64,000 nt of DNA from UBA4486 sp041984885 (GCA_041984885.1 JBHIXH010000010.1:1-64000); one strand, 5' to 3'. Shown: positions 8,603 through 17,998, counted from the first letter of the stretch. The notes: generated by a model not told the origin, from the letters alone. Made by a program: numbers and translations.

Positions 8603-9889
8603 TTGTCCGACATTACCAATATCATTGCTCGCGAGGTGCTCGATTCCCGCGGCAACCCGACGATACAGGCGGTCGTAACGACGGCCTCCGGTGCCAGTGG
8701 TTCCGCGATGGTGCCATCCGGCGCATCGACCGGGGTGCGAGAGGCACTGGAACTGCGTGACGGTGATGCGCAACGCTATCTCGGCAAAGGCGTGCGCAAG
8801 GCCATACATAATATTGAAAGCGAGATCCTGCCTGCGATAAAAGGCATGGATGTGTTTGATCAGGCCGGTATCGATCAGGCCATGATCGAACTCGATGGTA
8901 CCGAAAACAAATCGAGCCTGGGTGCGAATGCCTTGCTCGGGGTTTCCATGGCCAGTGCCCATGCCGCTGCGAATGAAGCGGCATTACCGCTGTATGCCTA
9001 TCTCGGTGGCGATGGTCCACTGTTAATGCCGGTACCAATGATGAATATTCTGAACGGCGGTGCGCATGCGGATAACAGTGTCGACATGCAGGAGTTTATG
9101 ATCCTGCCGGTGGGTGCCAGCAGCATTGCTGATGCCGTGCGTTATGGTGCGGAAATTTTTCACTCATTAAAAAGCGTGTTGTCGAAGAAAGGCCTGACCA
9201 CGACCGTCGGTGATGAAGGTGGCTTTGCGCCTAACCTGTCTTCCAATGAAGAAGCGATTGAAGTGATCCTGGACGCGGTGGAAAAGGCCGGTTACAGCAT
9301 CGGCGAAGATATTTTACTCGGTCTCGATGTTGCCAGCTCTGAATTTTATAAAGACGGTAAGTATCACCTGGCATCGGAAAATAAAACGATGACATCCGAT
9401 GAGTTCATTGAGTACCTGCTGCCGTGGTTTGATAAATATCCAATCATTACGATGGAAGATGGTATGGCCGAGGACGATTGGGACGGCTGGAGTGCGCTGA
9501 CCGAGCGTCTCGGTGACCGGGTGCAACTGGTCGGTGATGACCTGTTTGTAACGAACACGAACATTCTTGCAGAGGGGATCGAGAAAGACACGGCCAACTC
9601 GATTTTAATCAAGGTTAATCAAATCGGTACATTGACTGAAACTCTGGCCGCAATCGACATGGCGAAGAAGGCTGGTTATACCGCAGTCATTTCACATCGT
9701 TCCGGAGAAACCGAGGACACCACGATTGCTGACCTGGCGGTCGCTACTTCTGCCGGGCAGATCAAGACCGGTTCCTTATCCCGTTCGGATCGCGTGGCGA
9801 AATACAATCGCCTGATTGCCATAGAAGATGAACTCGGTGACAAAGCCAGTTATCCGGGTATTGATGCTTTTTATAACCTGAACGACTGA
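8603..9889 (+). CDS. eno: Enolase
   Basis: Enolase interconverts 2-phosphoglycerate and PEP. The start is TTG at 8603, chosen because AGGAGA lies 6-11 bases upstream and the product begins SDITNIIAREVLDSRGNPT as in other enolases; it has 428 residues. SGASTGVREALELRDGD, VGDEGGFAP, IKVNQIGTLTET and the signature around SHRSGETEDT are intact, including the metal-binding and catalytic residues in those blocks. In this genome enolase also serves the serine cycle, where it turns 2-phosphoglycerate into PEP for the ppc product encoded at 56.8 kb. It is in the conserved kdsA-eno-ftsB order. Confidence 0.97.
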   Translation: MSDITNIIAREVLDSRGNPTIQAVVTTASGASGSAMVPSGASTGVREALELRDGDAQRYLGKGVRKAIHNIESEILPAIKGMDVFDQAGIDQAMIELDGTENKSSLGANALLGVSMASAHAAANEAALPLYAYLGGDGPLLMPVPMMNILNGGAHADNSVDMQEFMILPVGASSIADAVRYGAEIFHSLKSVLSKKGLTTTVGDEGGFAPNLSSNEEAIEVILDAVEKAGYSIGEDILLGLDVASSEFYKDGKYHLASENKTMTSDEFIEYLLPWFDKYPIITMEDGMAEDDWDGWSALTERLGDRVQLVGDDLFVTNTNILAEGIEKDTANSILIKVNQIGTLTETLAAIDMAKKAGYTAVISHRSGETEDTTIADLAVATSAGQIKTGSLSRSDRVAKYNRLIAIEDELGDKASYPGIDAFYNLND

Positions 9890-9895
9890 TACAAC

Positions 9896-10183
9896 ATGAG
9901 ACTGCTGGCCACCACATTACTGTTACTGCTTGTATTGTTGCAGTATCGCTTGTGGTTCGGTAATGGCAGTATGACCGACCTGCATCACTTGGAGTCGATT
10001 AAACAGGCGCAGGTCGAAGAGAATACCGAATTGAAGGAACGCAACCAGTCACTGGCGGCCGAGGTGATCGATTTGAAACAGGGACTGGATGCAATAGAAG
10101 AGCGTGCCCGTAGCGACATGGGTATGGTGCGGGAAAATGAAACCTTCTTTCAAATCGTTCGTTCCTCCAACGCACAACTATAA
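9896..10183 (+). CDS. ftsB: Cell division protein FtsB
   Basis: This is a 95-residue single-pass inner-membrane protein. A short cytoplasmic start is followed by one hydrophobic helix (residues 3-18, leucine-rich) and a periplasmic coiled coil (about 30-75) with many Glu/Lys/Gln heptads, then a short tail ending with ETFFQIV. FtsB forms the FtsQLB complex that recruits and activates septal peptidoglycan synthesis. Size, topology and its place between eno and ispD match the family. Confidence 0.93.
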   Translation: MRLLATTLLLLLVLLQYRLWFGNGSMTDLHHLESIKQAQVEENTELKERNQSLAAEVIDLKQGLDAIEERARSDMGMVRENETFFQIVRSSNAQL

Positions 10184-10194
10184 GTTTTCACTCT

Positions 10195-10899
10195 ATGTCT
10201 GATGTCAGGTATTGGGTCGTGATTCCGGCCGCGGGTATCGGTAAACGAATGCAGTCAGACATACCCAAGCAATACCTGAAGCTGGGTGAACGTACGATCC
10301 TGGAACATACGATTCAGTGTTTTCTTGATGAAGCAAAAATACATCGCATCGTTGTTGTCATTGCCGAGCATGACAGTTACTGGTCGTCGTTAAGTATTCA
10401 TAATGACAGGATCATTACGGCTGATGGTGGTGCCGAACGTTGTCACTCGGTACTGAATGGATTAACGGCTATTCAGGACCAGGCAGATGATAATGACTGG
10501 GTACTGGTGCACGATGCTGCCCGGCCTTGTTTGTCACGAAGTGAACTGAATCGGCTAATCAGTGAGGTTGGTGATGATGACGTTGGCGGAATACTGGCTG
10601 TACCGGTGCGTGACACGATGAAACGCGGCACAGCAGACAACGAAATCGCCGAAACAGTCGATCGGAATCAACTCTGGCACGCGTTGACACCGCAGATGTT
10701 TCGTTTTCATAAATTACTGTCATCCCTGCGTAATATTCAGAAATTACAGCAAATTGTCACGGATGAGGCGGAGGCGATAGAGAAAACAGGCGTCAAAAGT
10801 CAGTTAGTCAGGGGCGAATATTCAAACATAAAGGTCACCGAAATGGGTGATATTGAGCTGGCAATCTTCTACCTACAACAACAGGAAAAAGCCCGATGA
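10195..10899 (+). CDS. ispD: 2-C-methyl-D-erythritol 4-phosphate cytidylyltransferase
   Basis: IspD transfers CMP from CTP to MEP in the non-mevalonate isoprenoid pathway. The 234-residue product has the nucleotide-binding start VIPAAGIGKRMQSDIPKQYLKL, then VLVHDAARPCL and the C-terminal ITVTEMGDIELA-like segment (here IKVTEMGDIELA). It overlaps ispF by four bases (ATGA), so the two are translationally coupled, and it follows ftsB closely. Confidence 0.96.
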   Translation: MSDVRYWVVIPAAGIGKRMQSDIPKQYLKLGERTILEHTIQCFLDEAKIHRIVVVIAEHDSYWSSLSIHNDRIITADGGAERCHSVLNGLTAIQDQADDNDWVLVHDAARPCLSRSELNRLISEVGDDDVGGILAVPVRDTMKRGTADNEIAETVDRNQLWHALTPQMFRFHKLLSSLRNIQKLQQIVTDEAEAIEKTGVKSQLVRGEYSNIKVTEMGDIELAIFYLQQQEKAR

Positions 10900-11369
10900 G
10901 AATTGGTCATGGCTATGATGTGCATCGTTTCGTGGCCGACCGGCCACTCATTCTCGGTGGTGTCGAGATTGCATATGAGTACGGCCTGGAAGCGCACTCT
11001 GATGGCGATGCCGTCATTCATGCGCTCTGCGATGCGTTACTCGGGGCGGCAGGACTCGGTGATATTGGTCACTTCTTCCCGGATACCGACCGTGAATTCA
11101 AGGACATAGACAGCCGTATACTACTACGAAATGTAGTAGAGCAGCTGTTTGTAAACAACTATCAATTGTGTAATGCAGATATTACCGTTATCGCCCAGGC
11201 ACCGAAACTTGCACCACATATTGAATCAATGCGAAAAAATCTTGCAGCCGATCTGCAAGTAAAGATCGATCAAATTAATATCAAGGCGACGACAAGTGAA
11301 AACATGGGATTCCTTGGCCGCAAGGAAGGTATCGCTGCACACTGTGTTGCACTCATTGATTTAAAGTAA
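10896..11369 (+). CDS. ispF: 2-C-methyl-D-erythritol 2,4-cyclodiphosphate synthase
   Basis: IspF cyclises CDP-ME-2-phosphate to MEcPP. The 157-residue product has the zinc-binding start RIGHGYDVHRF, the substrate loop LEAHSDGDAVIHALCDALLGA, and IKATTSENMGFLGR at the C-terminus. The length is standard. It is the last gene of the pyrG-to-ispF run; about 170 AT-rich bases follow before rpfF. Confidence 0.97.
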   Translation: MRIGHGYDVHRFVADRPLILGGVEIAYEYGLEAHSDGDAVIHALCDALLGAAGLGDIGHFFPDTDREFKDIDSRILLRNVVEQLFVNNYQLCNADITVIAQAPKLAPHIESMRKNLAADLQVKIDQINIKATTSENMGFLGRKEGIAAHCVALIDLK

Positions 11370-11473
11370 ATATTAAAATTTGTAAAAATTTCTTTTCTGT
11401 AAATCTTCTTCATATCTTCACCTTCCTGATTTTATTACTGATAGACTAATAGCAGGTTGGCGCTGCTGAGTGC

Positions 11474-11502
11474 TTGCCTGATTACCTGTCAATTTAATAA
11501 AT
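11474..11502 (+). promoter_or_regulatory. Possible sigma-70 promoter of the rpfF-desaturase pair
   Basis: TTGCCT at 11474-11479 and ATAAAT at 11497-11502 are separated by 17 bases, about 40 bases before the rpfF start. The -10 match is weak (three of six). The region is AT-rich and there is no obvious Clp-type site. Confidence 0.3.
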
Positions 11503-11542
11503 ATAAAACCAATCTGGCTACTATGGTCGGGAAGGAGGAGAA

Positions 11543-12448
11543 ATGAAAACTGTTAAATTTGCTAATGAAGTGCGCCTGAAAAACTTTCAGCACCTGGAAG
11601 TTGAAGTCATACCGGAGTTAAACACGGCGTGGTTATATTTTAATGCCAAACCACGCAGCTGTTTTACCCTGACACTGTTACAGGAGTTACAGGAGTTTCA
11701 GAATATCCTGTCACAGCAGCAGGGCAAACTGCCATGCGATAATGACTTGATCGATATCCAGTATAATGTGATCAGCTCAAAACACTCGGTGTTCAGTTTT
11801 GGTGGTGATCTGGATTACTTTATACAGTGTATCGAAAAGCAGGATCGTGAAGGATTAAAGCTGTATGCAAGGAAATCGATTGATGCTGTTTACTTCAATC
11901 ACATAGGTCGAGAACATGATCTGACAACGATCTCCCTGGTGCATGGGAATGCACTTGGCGGTGGTTTTGAGGCCGCGTTATCCAGTCATGTAATCATCGC
12001 CGAGAACCAGGCCGAGATGGGTTTGCCCGAAGTACTGTTTAACCTGTTTCCTGGCATGGGTGCCTATCAATTTATTTCTCAAAAAGGTGGTGCGGCTTTA
12101 GCCGAGAAAATGATTCTGAGTGGTCGGTTATACAGCGCCGAGGAATTACAGGAGATGAAAATTGTCGATGTGCTTGCCGAAGACGGCGAGGGCAGATCAA
12201 CAGTGCATGGATGGATACGCAATAACCGAAAACGCCAGAATACAATGAATGCATTACGCAAGGTCAAGCAGAGAGTGAATCCTGTCGATTACAAGGAATT
12301 GCAGGAGATCGGTGAGATCTGGGTAGATGCAGCTTTCAATATTTCAGAAAAGGATTTACGCACCATGGGACGGCTTGTGCGTAGTCAGTCAAAACACTCC
12401 AGGCTGGAGGATCAGAGTCAGGTAAAAGAGCAAAGACTTTTTCGTTAA
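11543..12448 (+). CDS. rpfF: RpfF-like diffusible signal factor (DSF) synthase
   Basis: The 301-residue crotonase-fold enzyme makes cis-2-unsaturated fatty-acid signals from acyl-ACP by dehydration and thioester cleavage. FSFGGDLDYF (about 85-93), LVHGNALGGGFEAALS and MGLPEVLFNLFPGMGAY match RpfF rather than ordinary enoyl-CoA hydratases. The two catalytic glutamates of RpfF correspond to Glu143 (GGGFEAA) and Glu163 (GLPEVLF). A very strong ribosome-binding site (AAGGAGGAG) precedes ATG 11543. A fatty-acid desaturase gene follows after 76 bases, and rpfC and rpfG lie convergently beyond it, which makes the DSF assignment firm. The exact chain length and unsaturation of the signal cannot be read from the sequence. 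Confidence 0.9.
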   Translation: MKTVKFANEVRLKNFQHLEVEVIPELNTAWLYFNAKPRSCFTLTLLQELQEFQNILSQQQGKLPCDNDLIDIQYNVISSKHSVFSFGGDLDYFIQCIEKQDREGLKLYARKSIDAVYFNHIGREHDLTTISLVHGNALGGGFEAALSSHVIIAENQAEMGLPEVLFNLFPGMGAYQFISQKGGAALAEKMILSGRLYSAEELQEMKIVDVLAEDGEGRSTVHGWIRNNRKRQNTMNALRKVKQRVNPVDYKELQEIGEIWVDAAFNISEKDLRTMGRLVRSQSKHSRLEDQSQVKEQRLFR

Positions 12449-12524
12449 TTTAAACGAATAAATTTTTGTTAACTGAACTGATAACTGTCGCAGGACAGAT
12501 TCTCAAACAAACTGGAGAAATGAA

Positions 12525-13610
12525 ATGAAGAAAGTAGACACGAAACAGTTACGTGCGCTGGTGTCCCGGTTTAACCGGCCGGATGATCGTATTGCGCTCG
12601 GTCTGTTTACATTTGATGTGATCATGCTCGTCGCCTTGACATGTGGTGTGATTTTTCTGCAACCCGTCTGGTTGAAACTTGTGTGCAGCATAATGGCCGG
12701 TATGCAGATATCCACATTGTTTGTCATCGGTCACGATGCAGCACACAACACATACACCAGTAGTCGCAAGCTAAACGAGATTATCGGTCGTATAGCCTTT
12801 TTACCTGCGTTGCATAATTATGGTTTATGGCTAAGGGCACATAACCGGATGCATCACCAGGTGAATAATGTGCAGGGATATAATTCGTGGTCACCATACT
12901 CGCTTGAGGAATATCGAAGCATGAGCAGGTGGCAACAAATGCGGGAGCGGTTTTACCGCAGTGTTCCTGGTATCGCTGTGTACTACATGATTGAACGCTG
13001 GTGGAAAGAGAAGTTTTATCCATTCAGCCATATCGAAGGCAAATATAATTCAGTATATGGCGATTTTGCGTTGATCGTGGCTGGCCTCGCCATTTACCTG
13101 TCAGGTCTGGTTTATGCCGGTGCAGTGTTGTCACATACGACGGTGCTGGAGTTGTTGGTGCTGGGTTTTGTTTTGCCAACAATGGTCTGGAACTTCATGA
13201 TAGGTTTCACAGTGTATCAACACCATACACATGAAAATATTTCATGGGCACGCACGCTGGAGGAACGCAACCGTCTCGGTGATCAGGAAGACTTCACCAT
13301 GCATGTGCAATATCCTGCCTGGTATAACCTGTTAAGTCATAACATTATGGAACACACGGCACACCATGTTGATCCACGTATTCCCTGTTATCGACTGGCT
13401 CAGGCACAGACAGTGATTAAACGTGCACTCGGCGATCAGATGCATGCGATTCGATTTACTATTGGCGGGTTTTTACGGACGATCCACCGCTGCCAGCTGT
13501 ATGATTATGACAATCATTGCTGGCTGGATTTTGCAGGTAATCGCACGACCGGTCGTTTGCATCAGGCTGATGTTGCTTCGGATGTAACCGAGGTTGCGGT
13601 CGCTGCCTGA
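12525..13610 (+). CDS. Membrane fatty-acid desaturase linked to DSF synthesis
   Basis: The 361-residue di-iron acyl desaturase (PF00487 type) has three histidine boxes: HDAAH (70-74), HNRMHH (106-111) and HTAHH (277-281), plus an extra YQHHTHE (231-237). Hydrophobic helices at about 30-70 and 180-230 place it in the inner membrane. It introduces double bonds into acyl chains using oxygen and an electron donor, neither encoded nearby. Spacing to rpfF (76 bases, own GGAGA ribosome-binding site) suggests co-transcription. A role in adding a second double bond to the DSF signal, or in adjusting the acyl pool RpfF uses, is inferred from position only. It could equally alter membrane lipids in a signal-dependent way. 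Confidence 0.88.
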   Translation: MKKVDTKQLRALVSRFNRPDDRIALGLFTFDVIMLVALTCGVIFLQPVWLKLVCSIMAGMQISTLFVIGHDAAHNTYTSSRKLNEIIGRIAFLPALHNYGLWLRAHNRMHHQVNNVQGYNSWSPYSLEEYRSMSRWQQMRERFYRSVPGIAVYYMIERWWKEKFYPFSHIEGKYNSVYGDFALIVAGLAIYLSGLVYAGAVLSHTTVLELLVLGFVLPTMVWNFMIGFTVYQHHTHENISWARTLEERNRLGDQEDFTMHVQYPAWYNLLSHNIMEHTAHHVDPRIPCYRLAQAQTVIKRALGDQMHAIRFTIGGFLRTIHRCQLYDYDNHCWLDFAGNRTTGRLHQADVASDVTEVAVAA

Positions 13611-13630
13611 TTAATCAAGCAGAAAAATAA

Positions 13631-13660
13631 TACCCCGGCACATCTGATTGTGCCGGGGTA
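13631..13660 (-). terminator. Hairpin terminator between convergent desaturase and rpfC
   Basis: TACCCCGGCACA and TGTGCCGGGGTA form a perfect 12-bp stem around six bases. On the minus strand it is followed by TATTATTTTT, so it is a strong terminator for rpfC; on the plus strand it stops the desaturase transcript less efficiently. Confidence 0.8.
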
Positions 13661-13664
13661 AATA

Positions 13665-16193
13665 CTAGTAGTTCGTTGCAGTGGAATTGTCTTTTTTCAG
13701 GTAGCGGTGCATTTCGTCCCGGGTCTGTAAAAAAGTCGTCTGCAGGTGTTCGAGTATGTTATCGGAAAGCTGGGATAAATCCGCGTTACGCGCAGCGTGA
13801 CATATCACATCCGCGATCGAGGCAAGCTGTTTTGCACCGATACTTCTCGAACTCCCATCCAGGGTATGGGTATGATGCCCGAGGACCTCAAAATTCTTGT
13901 CCAGAAAAGCTGTCCTGATCTGTCCAATAGTCTCCTCGGAGTCATGCAGATAGCCGTTGATTAACTCGTGCATGAATTTGTTATCGGGTGCGATTTCAGT
14001 TATCTCCTGTAGAACCCTTAAATCCAGTAGCGGCAGGTTATCAACATTATTAGCGACCAGTTGCAACCTGGGTTTGCCCCGGTTGCTCTCCTTATCCAGT
14101 TTCTTTATAAGCAATTCACTGATGGTATTCAGCAGTTTTTGCGGTTCTACCGGTTTCGTCAGGTAGGCATCCAGACCGGCTTCTTCTACCTCCCGCATGG
14201 CCTCTGTTGTCGCATTGGCAGTCAGTATCAAAACCGGAATGTGTTTTTTCTCGGGATGCATCATGCGATAGAGTTTCGCAGCTTCTATCCCGCCCATGAT
14301 CGGCATTTGCATATCAAGGATCAAAAGATCGAAGTCACGTTGCTCAAGTTCATCCAGCGCCAGTTCACCGTTCTCGGTCATGGTGACCCTGTGACCACCT
14401 TTTTCCAGGATTTTTTGAATGACTTTCTGATTTGTTGGGTTGTCTTCTCCAACCAGTATGTCAAGGTCGGCGACGATGTTTGATATCCGATCGTCTGTTT
14501 CAAGTGCCTTGATAGTATTAATTTCGTCAAAATTCTGATGGCTCCTGATGACAGCATGCAGGCAACGAAACAGCGATGTCAGGTTAACAGGAGCGTGCAA
14601 TGCAGATGCAAAGTCAGCCTCGAGCAGCTTATCAGAAAGCGCATCGGTCAGGTTTTCGCCAATATAAACCAGGCTGGGTTTGTTTTCGCCCACCTGGTTA
14701 AACAGGTCTTTGGCAAAGCCAACAGGTTCTATACTTTCATTGGCTAAAACGACAACATTATATTTTGAATCATCAGTGCCATCACCGGTTGTCAGAAGTG
14801 CGAGCGCTTCTGACTCTGTGACAGCTTCATGAGGTGTTATCGAGATTTGGGAAAAGTACTGGAGTAACTGTTTCCCCATTGAATCATTCTGATGTACCAG
14901 CAGTACCGATCTGCCGAGATGGTGAACCGGTGAATCTATTTCGTGTACTGGCAAAGATTGTTCGACGAGAGGGGTGGTGATCCAGAATGTGCTGCCAACA
15001 TTTAACTGGCTCTCAAAATTGATTTCTCCTCCCATCGCTTCAATTAATTGTTTCGCGATTGCCATGCCCAGGCCAGAGCCGCCGAATTCACGCGTGGTTG
15101 ATTGATCTGCCTGGGAAAACGTACTGAATATTTTATTCTTCGCTGCCGGATCGATGCCGATGCCGGTGTCCGTGACCCTGATCGTTACATTCACCTTATT
15201 CTCATCAACTGACTGACTGACGACCTGTATTTTTATTTCGCCGGTCTTGGTGAATTTAATGGCATTATTGATCAGGTTAATCAAAATCTGGCGTAAATGT
15301 TGTGCATCACCGCGTAACAGGACAGGAACGTCCGGCGAAATATGCCAACTGTATTTCAGCCCTTTTTTCTCTGCCACCGGCTTTAACATCAGGGCAGTCG
15401 CATTGATCAAGGCGTAAAAATCAAAGTTGATCGTTTCAATCTCCACCTTGCCGGCTTCGATCTTTGATATATCCAGAATATCGTTGATCAGGGTCAACAG
15501 TGTTTTGGCTGAAGCATTGATCGTTGAAGAGTACTCTTTTTGTTCGTTAGATAGCCTGGTTTCATCGAGCAATTCGCTCATGCCGATAACGCCATTCAGG
15601 GGCGTACGTATCTCGTGACTCATATTGGCAAGAAACTGACTCTTGGCTTCGTTTGCTGCTTTCGCTTCCTGTACCGCTGCCTGCAGTCGGGAGATCAGGA
15701 ATGATACGTAGGCACTGAGGATTACGATTGCTACGGCCAGGCCGTAGCCAAGAATTTTATGCTGACTCCAGAAAGAGTTATACGCGAGTACAAAACTGAA
15801 ACTGATCAGGCTGAGAAACGCACTGGCATACAGGTACCGATTACCATACCGAAAGCCGTGACCAAATGTCATGAATAAATAGGCGCCAAAGAGCGGGGAT
15901 CCGATCTCTCCGGTCAGCATGATAGCAGTCGCGAGGAAACTGTGATCCATGACCATGCCAAAATAGCGTCGAAATGGATTGATTTCGGGGTATAGAACGA
16001 TCCAGAAGAAGTTAATCAGCAGGGCAAATTGATAGGCATAGGAAATTAAAAAAATCGATTGTGGCAGGGTATGTTCGAGGCTCATCCAGGAGACATAACT
16101 AAGCCAGACAAAACCGACGAGAAATCGAATGATAACCTGCTCATGCTCGGAATCATGTCGCTCGGCAAGTCGTTTTAGTATGTTTTCAAACAT
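13665..16193 (-). CDS. rpfC: RpfC-like DSF sensor hybrid histidine kinase
   Basis: The 842-residue hybrid kinase is read as the DSF receptor. Several membrane helices occupy residues 20-170. A HisKA domain has phospho-acceptor His193 (NMSHEIRTPLNG), and the ATPase domain has N310, DTGIGID and GGSGLGMAIA. A first receiver-like domain (about 425-550) lacks the usual aspartate cluster and is degenerate. A canonical receiver (575-690) has Asp627 (LILDMQMP) and Lys680. A C-terminal HPt domain carries His776 (HTLDGSS). Xanthomonas RpfC is about 726 residues with one receiver; the extra pseudo-receiver explains the larger size. It lies 92 bases downstream of rpfG in the same direction. Confidence 0.9.
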   Translation of the reverse strand: MFENILKRLAERHDSEHEQVIIRFLVGFVWLSYVSWMSLEHTLPQSIFLISYAYQFALLINFFWIVLYPEINPFRRYFGMVMDHSFLATAIMLTGEIGSPLFGAYLFMTFGHGFRYGNRYLYASAFLSLISFSFVLAYNSFWSQHKILGYGLAVAIVILSAYVSFLISRLQAAVQEAKAANEAKSQFLANMSHEIRTPLNGVIGMSELLDETRLSNEQKEYSSTINASAKTLLTLINDILDISKIEAGKVEIETINFDFYALINATALMLKPVAEKKGLKYSWHISPDVPVLLRGDAQHLRQILINLINNAIKFTKTGEIKIQVVSQSVDENKVNVTIRVTDTGIGIDPAAKNKIFSTFSQADQSTTREFGGSGLGMAIAKQLIEAMGGEINFESQLNVGSTFWITTPLVEQSLPVHEIDSPVHHLGRSVLLVHQNDSMGKQLLQYFSQISITPHEAVTESEALALLTTGDGTDDSKYNVVVLANESIEPVGFAKDLFNQVGENKPSLVYIGENLTDALSDKLLEADFASALHAPVNLTSLFRCLHAVIRSHQNFDEINTIKALETDDRISNIVADLDILVGEDNPTNQKVIQKILEKGGHRVTMTENGELALDELEQRDFDLLILDMQMPIMGGIEAAKLYRMMHPEKKHIPVLILTANATTEAMREVEEAGLDAYLTKPVEPQKLLNTISELLIKKLDKESNRGKPRLQLVANNVDNLPLLDLRVLQEITEIAPDNKFMHELINGYLHDSEETIGQIRTAFLDKNFEVLGHHTHTLDGSSRSIGAKQLASIADVICHAARNADLSQLSDNILEHLQTTFLQTRDEMHRYLKKDNSTATNY

Positions 16194-16285
16194 TGAGCCG
16201 TTTTTTCTGTTTCAAATGAAGAGCTTATTTCTCATAACTTTGTCTGACGCTATGTATTTTATCAGGTAATGAACCGGAAAGTATT

Positions 16286-17392
16286 TTAGCCCTGCGAATT
16301 CTGGGTTGAATTTATGAAGTTACCATCCGTTTCACGGGTGATCGGTTCAGATACTTCATCGACAATGGAAATAAAAGCATCAATGCAATCCGGGTCAAAT
16401 TCTTTTCCGCGAGCGTTTTTCAGATACTCCAGCGCATCCTCGTGATTCCACGCTTTCCGGTAACTACGACTGCTGGTTAAGGCATCATAGACGTCGACAA
16501 CAGCCACGATCCTGGCCTCAATCGGAATCTTGTTCCCACTCAGATTATTCGGATAGCCCTGGCCATCAAAGCGTTCATGATGATTCAGTGCGATGATTGC
16601 TCCCATGTCGAGAAAATCCGACTCACTGTTTTTCAGAATCTGATAACCGATCCAGGTATGACGTTGTACTATCCTGCGTTCATCGTCAGTCAATGCATCG
16701 GTTTTGTTCAATATGGTCTCGGGAATGCCGACTTTACCGATGTCATGAATAACCGAAGCCTGCTCGATCGTATTACAAAAATCTTCCGGCAACCCCATCA
16801 CCTCGGCGGTACGTCGTGACAGTATGCCGACACGCTGAAAATGTTGATCACAAGGCACATCGCGAAATTCAGCAGCACGTGCAAGCCGGTAGAGTATTGC
16901 ACTTTCGCGGGTACGGATATTCACGGCCTGTTCCTGGTAACTCTTTTCAAGAGAGGCAGCCCGCTCGCGAATAATAGTCTGTTGCCTGCGCAGGTTCAGC
17001 AGGTTACGACAGCGAACCTTGCATTGATAATGGTCGATGGGTTTACACAGAAAATCTGTGGCGCCGGCGTCGAGTGCGTCATACAACACCGATTTATCAT
17101 CAACAATCGTCACAACGACAATTGGAATATCACACAGCAGCGGGTTTTCCCTGAATGATCGAATCAATTCAATACCGTCCATGTCCGGCATTTTGTAGTC
17201 AGTCAGGATAAGATCCGGAATATCTTCTTCAGCTGCCCGCAGTGCTTCTCTTGCATTGTCAAAACTGACTATCGAAATATTATGTCCAACGGTTTTAATA
17301 ATCGTCTCGAGGATCCTGCGTTCGGTCGCCTGGTCATCAATAATCATGACCGAAAGCCTGAGTGATTGATCTCTTTTTTCGGGGTTATTCAT
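16286..17392 (-). CDS. rpfG: RpfG-like response regulator, HD-GYP cyclic-di-GMP phosphodiesterase
   Basis: The 368-residue response regulator has a receiver domain (14-130) with Asp65 in LTDYKMPD and Lys117, a short coiled linker (about 135-165), and an HD-GYP domain (165-345). The HD pair (IHDIGK, 216-217), HHERFDGQGYP (271-281) and the DVYDALTSSRSYR block are intact, so c-di-GMP hydrolysis is expected. In the Rpf pathway the DSF sensor kinase phosphorylates this protein. It precedes rpfC and follows a small Smr gene by 42 bases, so smr-rpfG-rpfC may form one transcript. Confidence 0.92.
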   Translation of the reverse strand: MNNPEKRDQSLRLSVMIIDDQATERRILETIIKTVGHNISIVSFDNAREALRAAEEDIPDLILTDYKMPDMDGIELIRSFRENPLLCDIPIVVVTIVDDKSVLYDALDAGATDFLCKPIDHYQCKVRCRNLLNLRRQQTIIRERAASLEKSYQEQAVNIRTRESAILYRLARAAEFRDVPCDQHFQRVGILSRRTAEVMGLPEDFCNTIEQASVIHDIGKVGIPETILNKTDALTDDERRIVQRHTWIGYQILKNSESDFLDMGAIIALNHHERFDGQGYPNNLSGNKIPIEARIVAVVDVYDALTSSRSYRKAWNHEDALEYLKNARGKEFDPDCIDAFISIVDEVSEPITRETDGNFINSTQNSQG

Positions 17393-17434
17393 ACAAATAC
17401 AATATCGTTATTTTGAATTTATCAGTGCTATTGA

Positions 17435-17998
17435 CTACTGGCTGGAACGTTTCAGCAATACATAAACGGCACCGGTACCTCCGTCGATCGGCCGTGCTGA
17501 ACAAAAGGCCAACACCCTGTCATCGAGTTGCAGCCAGTGATTCAACCTGTTTTTTAAAACGGGTAATTGATTACGTGAACCACGACCTTTGCCATGAATG
17601 ATCCTGACCGCGTACGCTCCTCTCTGTGTTGAGCGTTGCAGAAAATCCTTTACAGCCGTATTCGCCTGAGTCACTACCATGCCATGCAGATCCAGTTCAT
17701 CCTGTATTGCTATTAAACCGCGTTTTAATTTTCGCAGTGTCTGTTTTTGAATACCTGGTCGCAGAAAGCTGAGTTCATCGCCTGTATCGACGCTGGGCAC
17801 ATCGAACGGTTCAGTGCCTAACTGATGAATGACTGCCTGTTCATCCGCGAGCGATTGAGTCGGGACAGGTTCAGGTCGTTTCCTTTCGAAATGAATCCGG
17901 TCGTTTTCTACCGGTGTTACTTCACCAATCGCGTTGCGAAACAGGTCGATATCAGTATCGCTTAACTGTTTCGTCGGTCTTTTTTTATTACTGACCAT
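17435..17998 (-). CDS. Smr-domain protein (SmrA/SmrB-like)
   Basis: The 187-residue protein has a charged, proline-rich N-terminal half and a C-terminal Smr domain (about 100-185) containing LDLHG, IIHGKGRGS and GGTGAVYVLLKR. Smr domains are nucleases acting on branched or ribosome-associated nucleic acid; in Escherichia coli SmrB cleaves mRNA at collided ribosomes. Whether this one acts on DNA or RNA cannot be said. It lies just upstream of rpfG on the same strand. Confidence 0.85.
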   Translation of the reverse strand: MVSNKKRPTKQLSDTDIDLFRNAIGEVTPVENDRIHFERKRPEPVPTQSLADEQAVIHQLGTEPFDVPSVDTGDELSFLRPGIQKQTLRKLKRGLIAIQDELDLHGMVVTQANTAVKDFLQRSTQRGAYAVRIIHGKGRGSRNQLPVLKNRLNHWLQLDDRVLAFCSARPIDGGTGAVYVLLKRSSQ

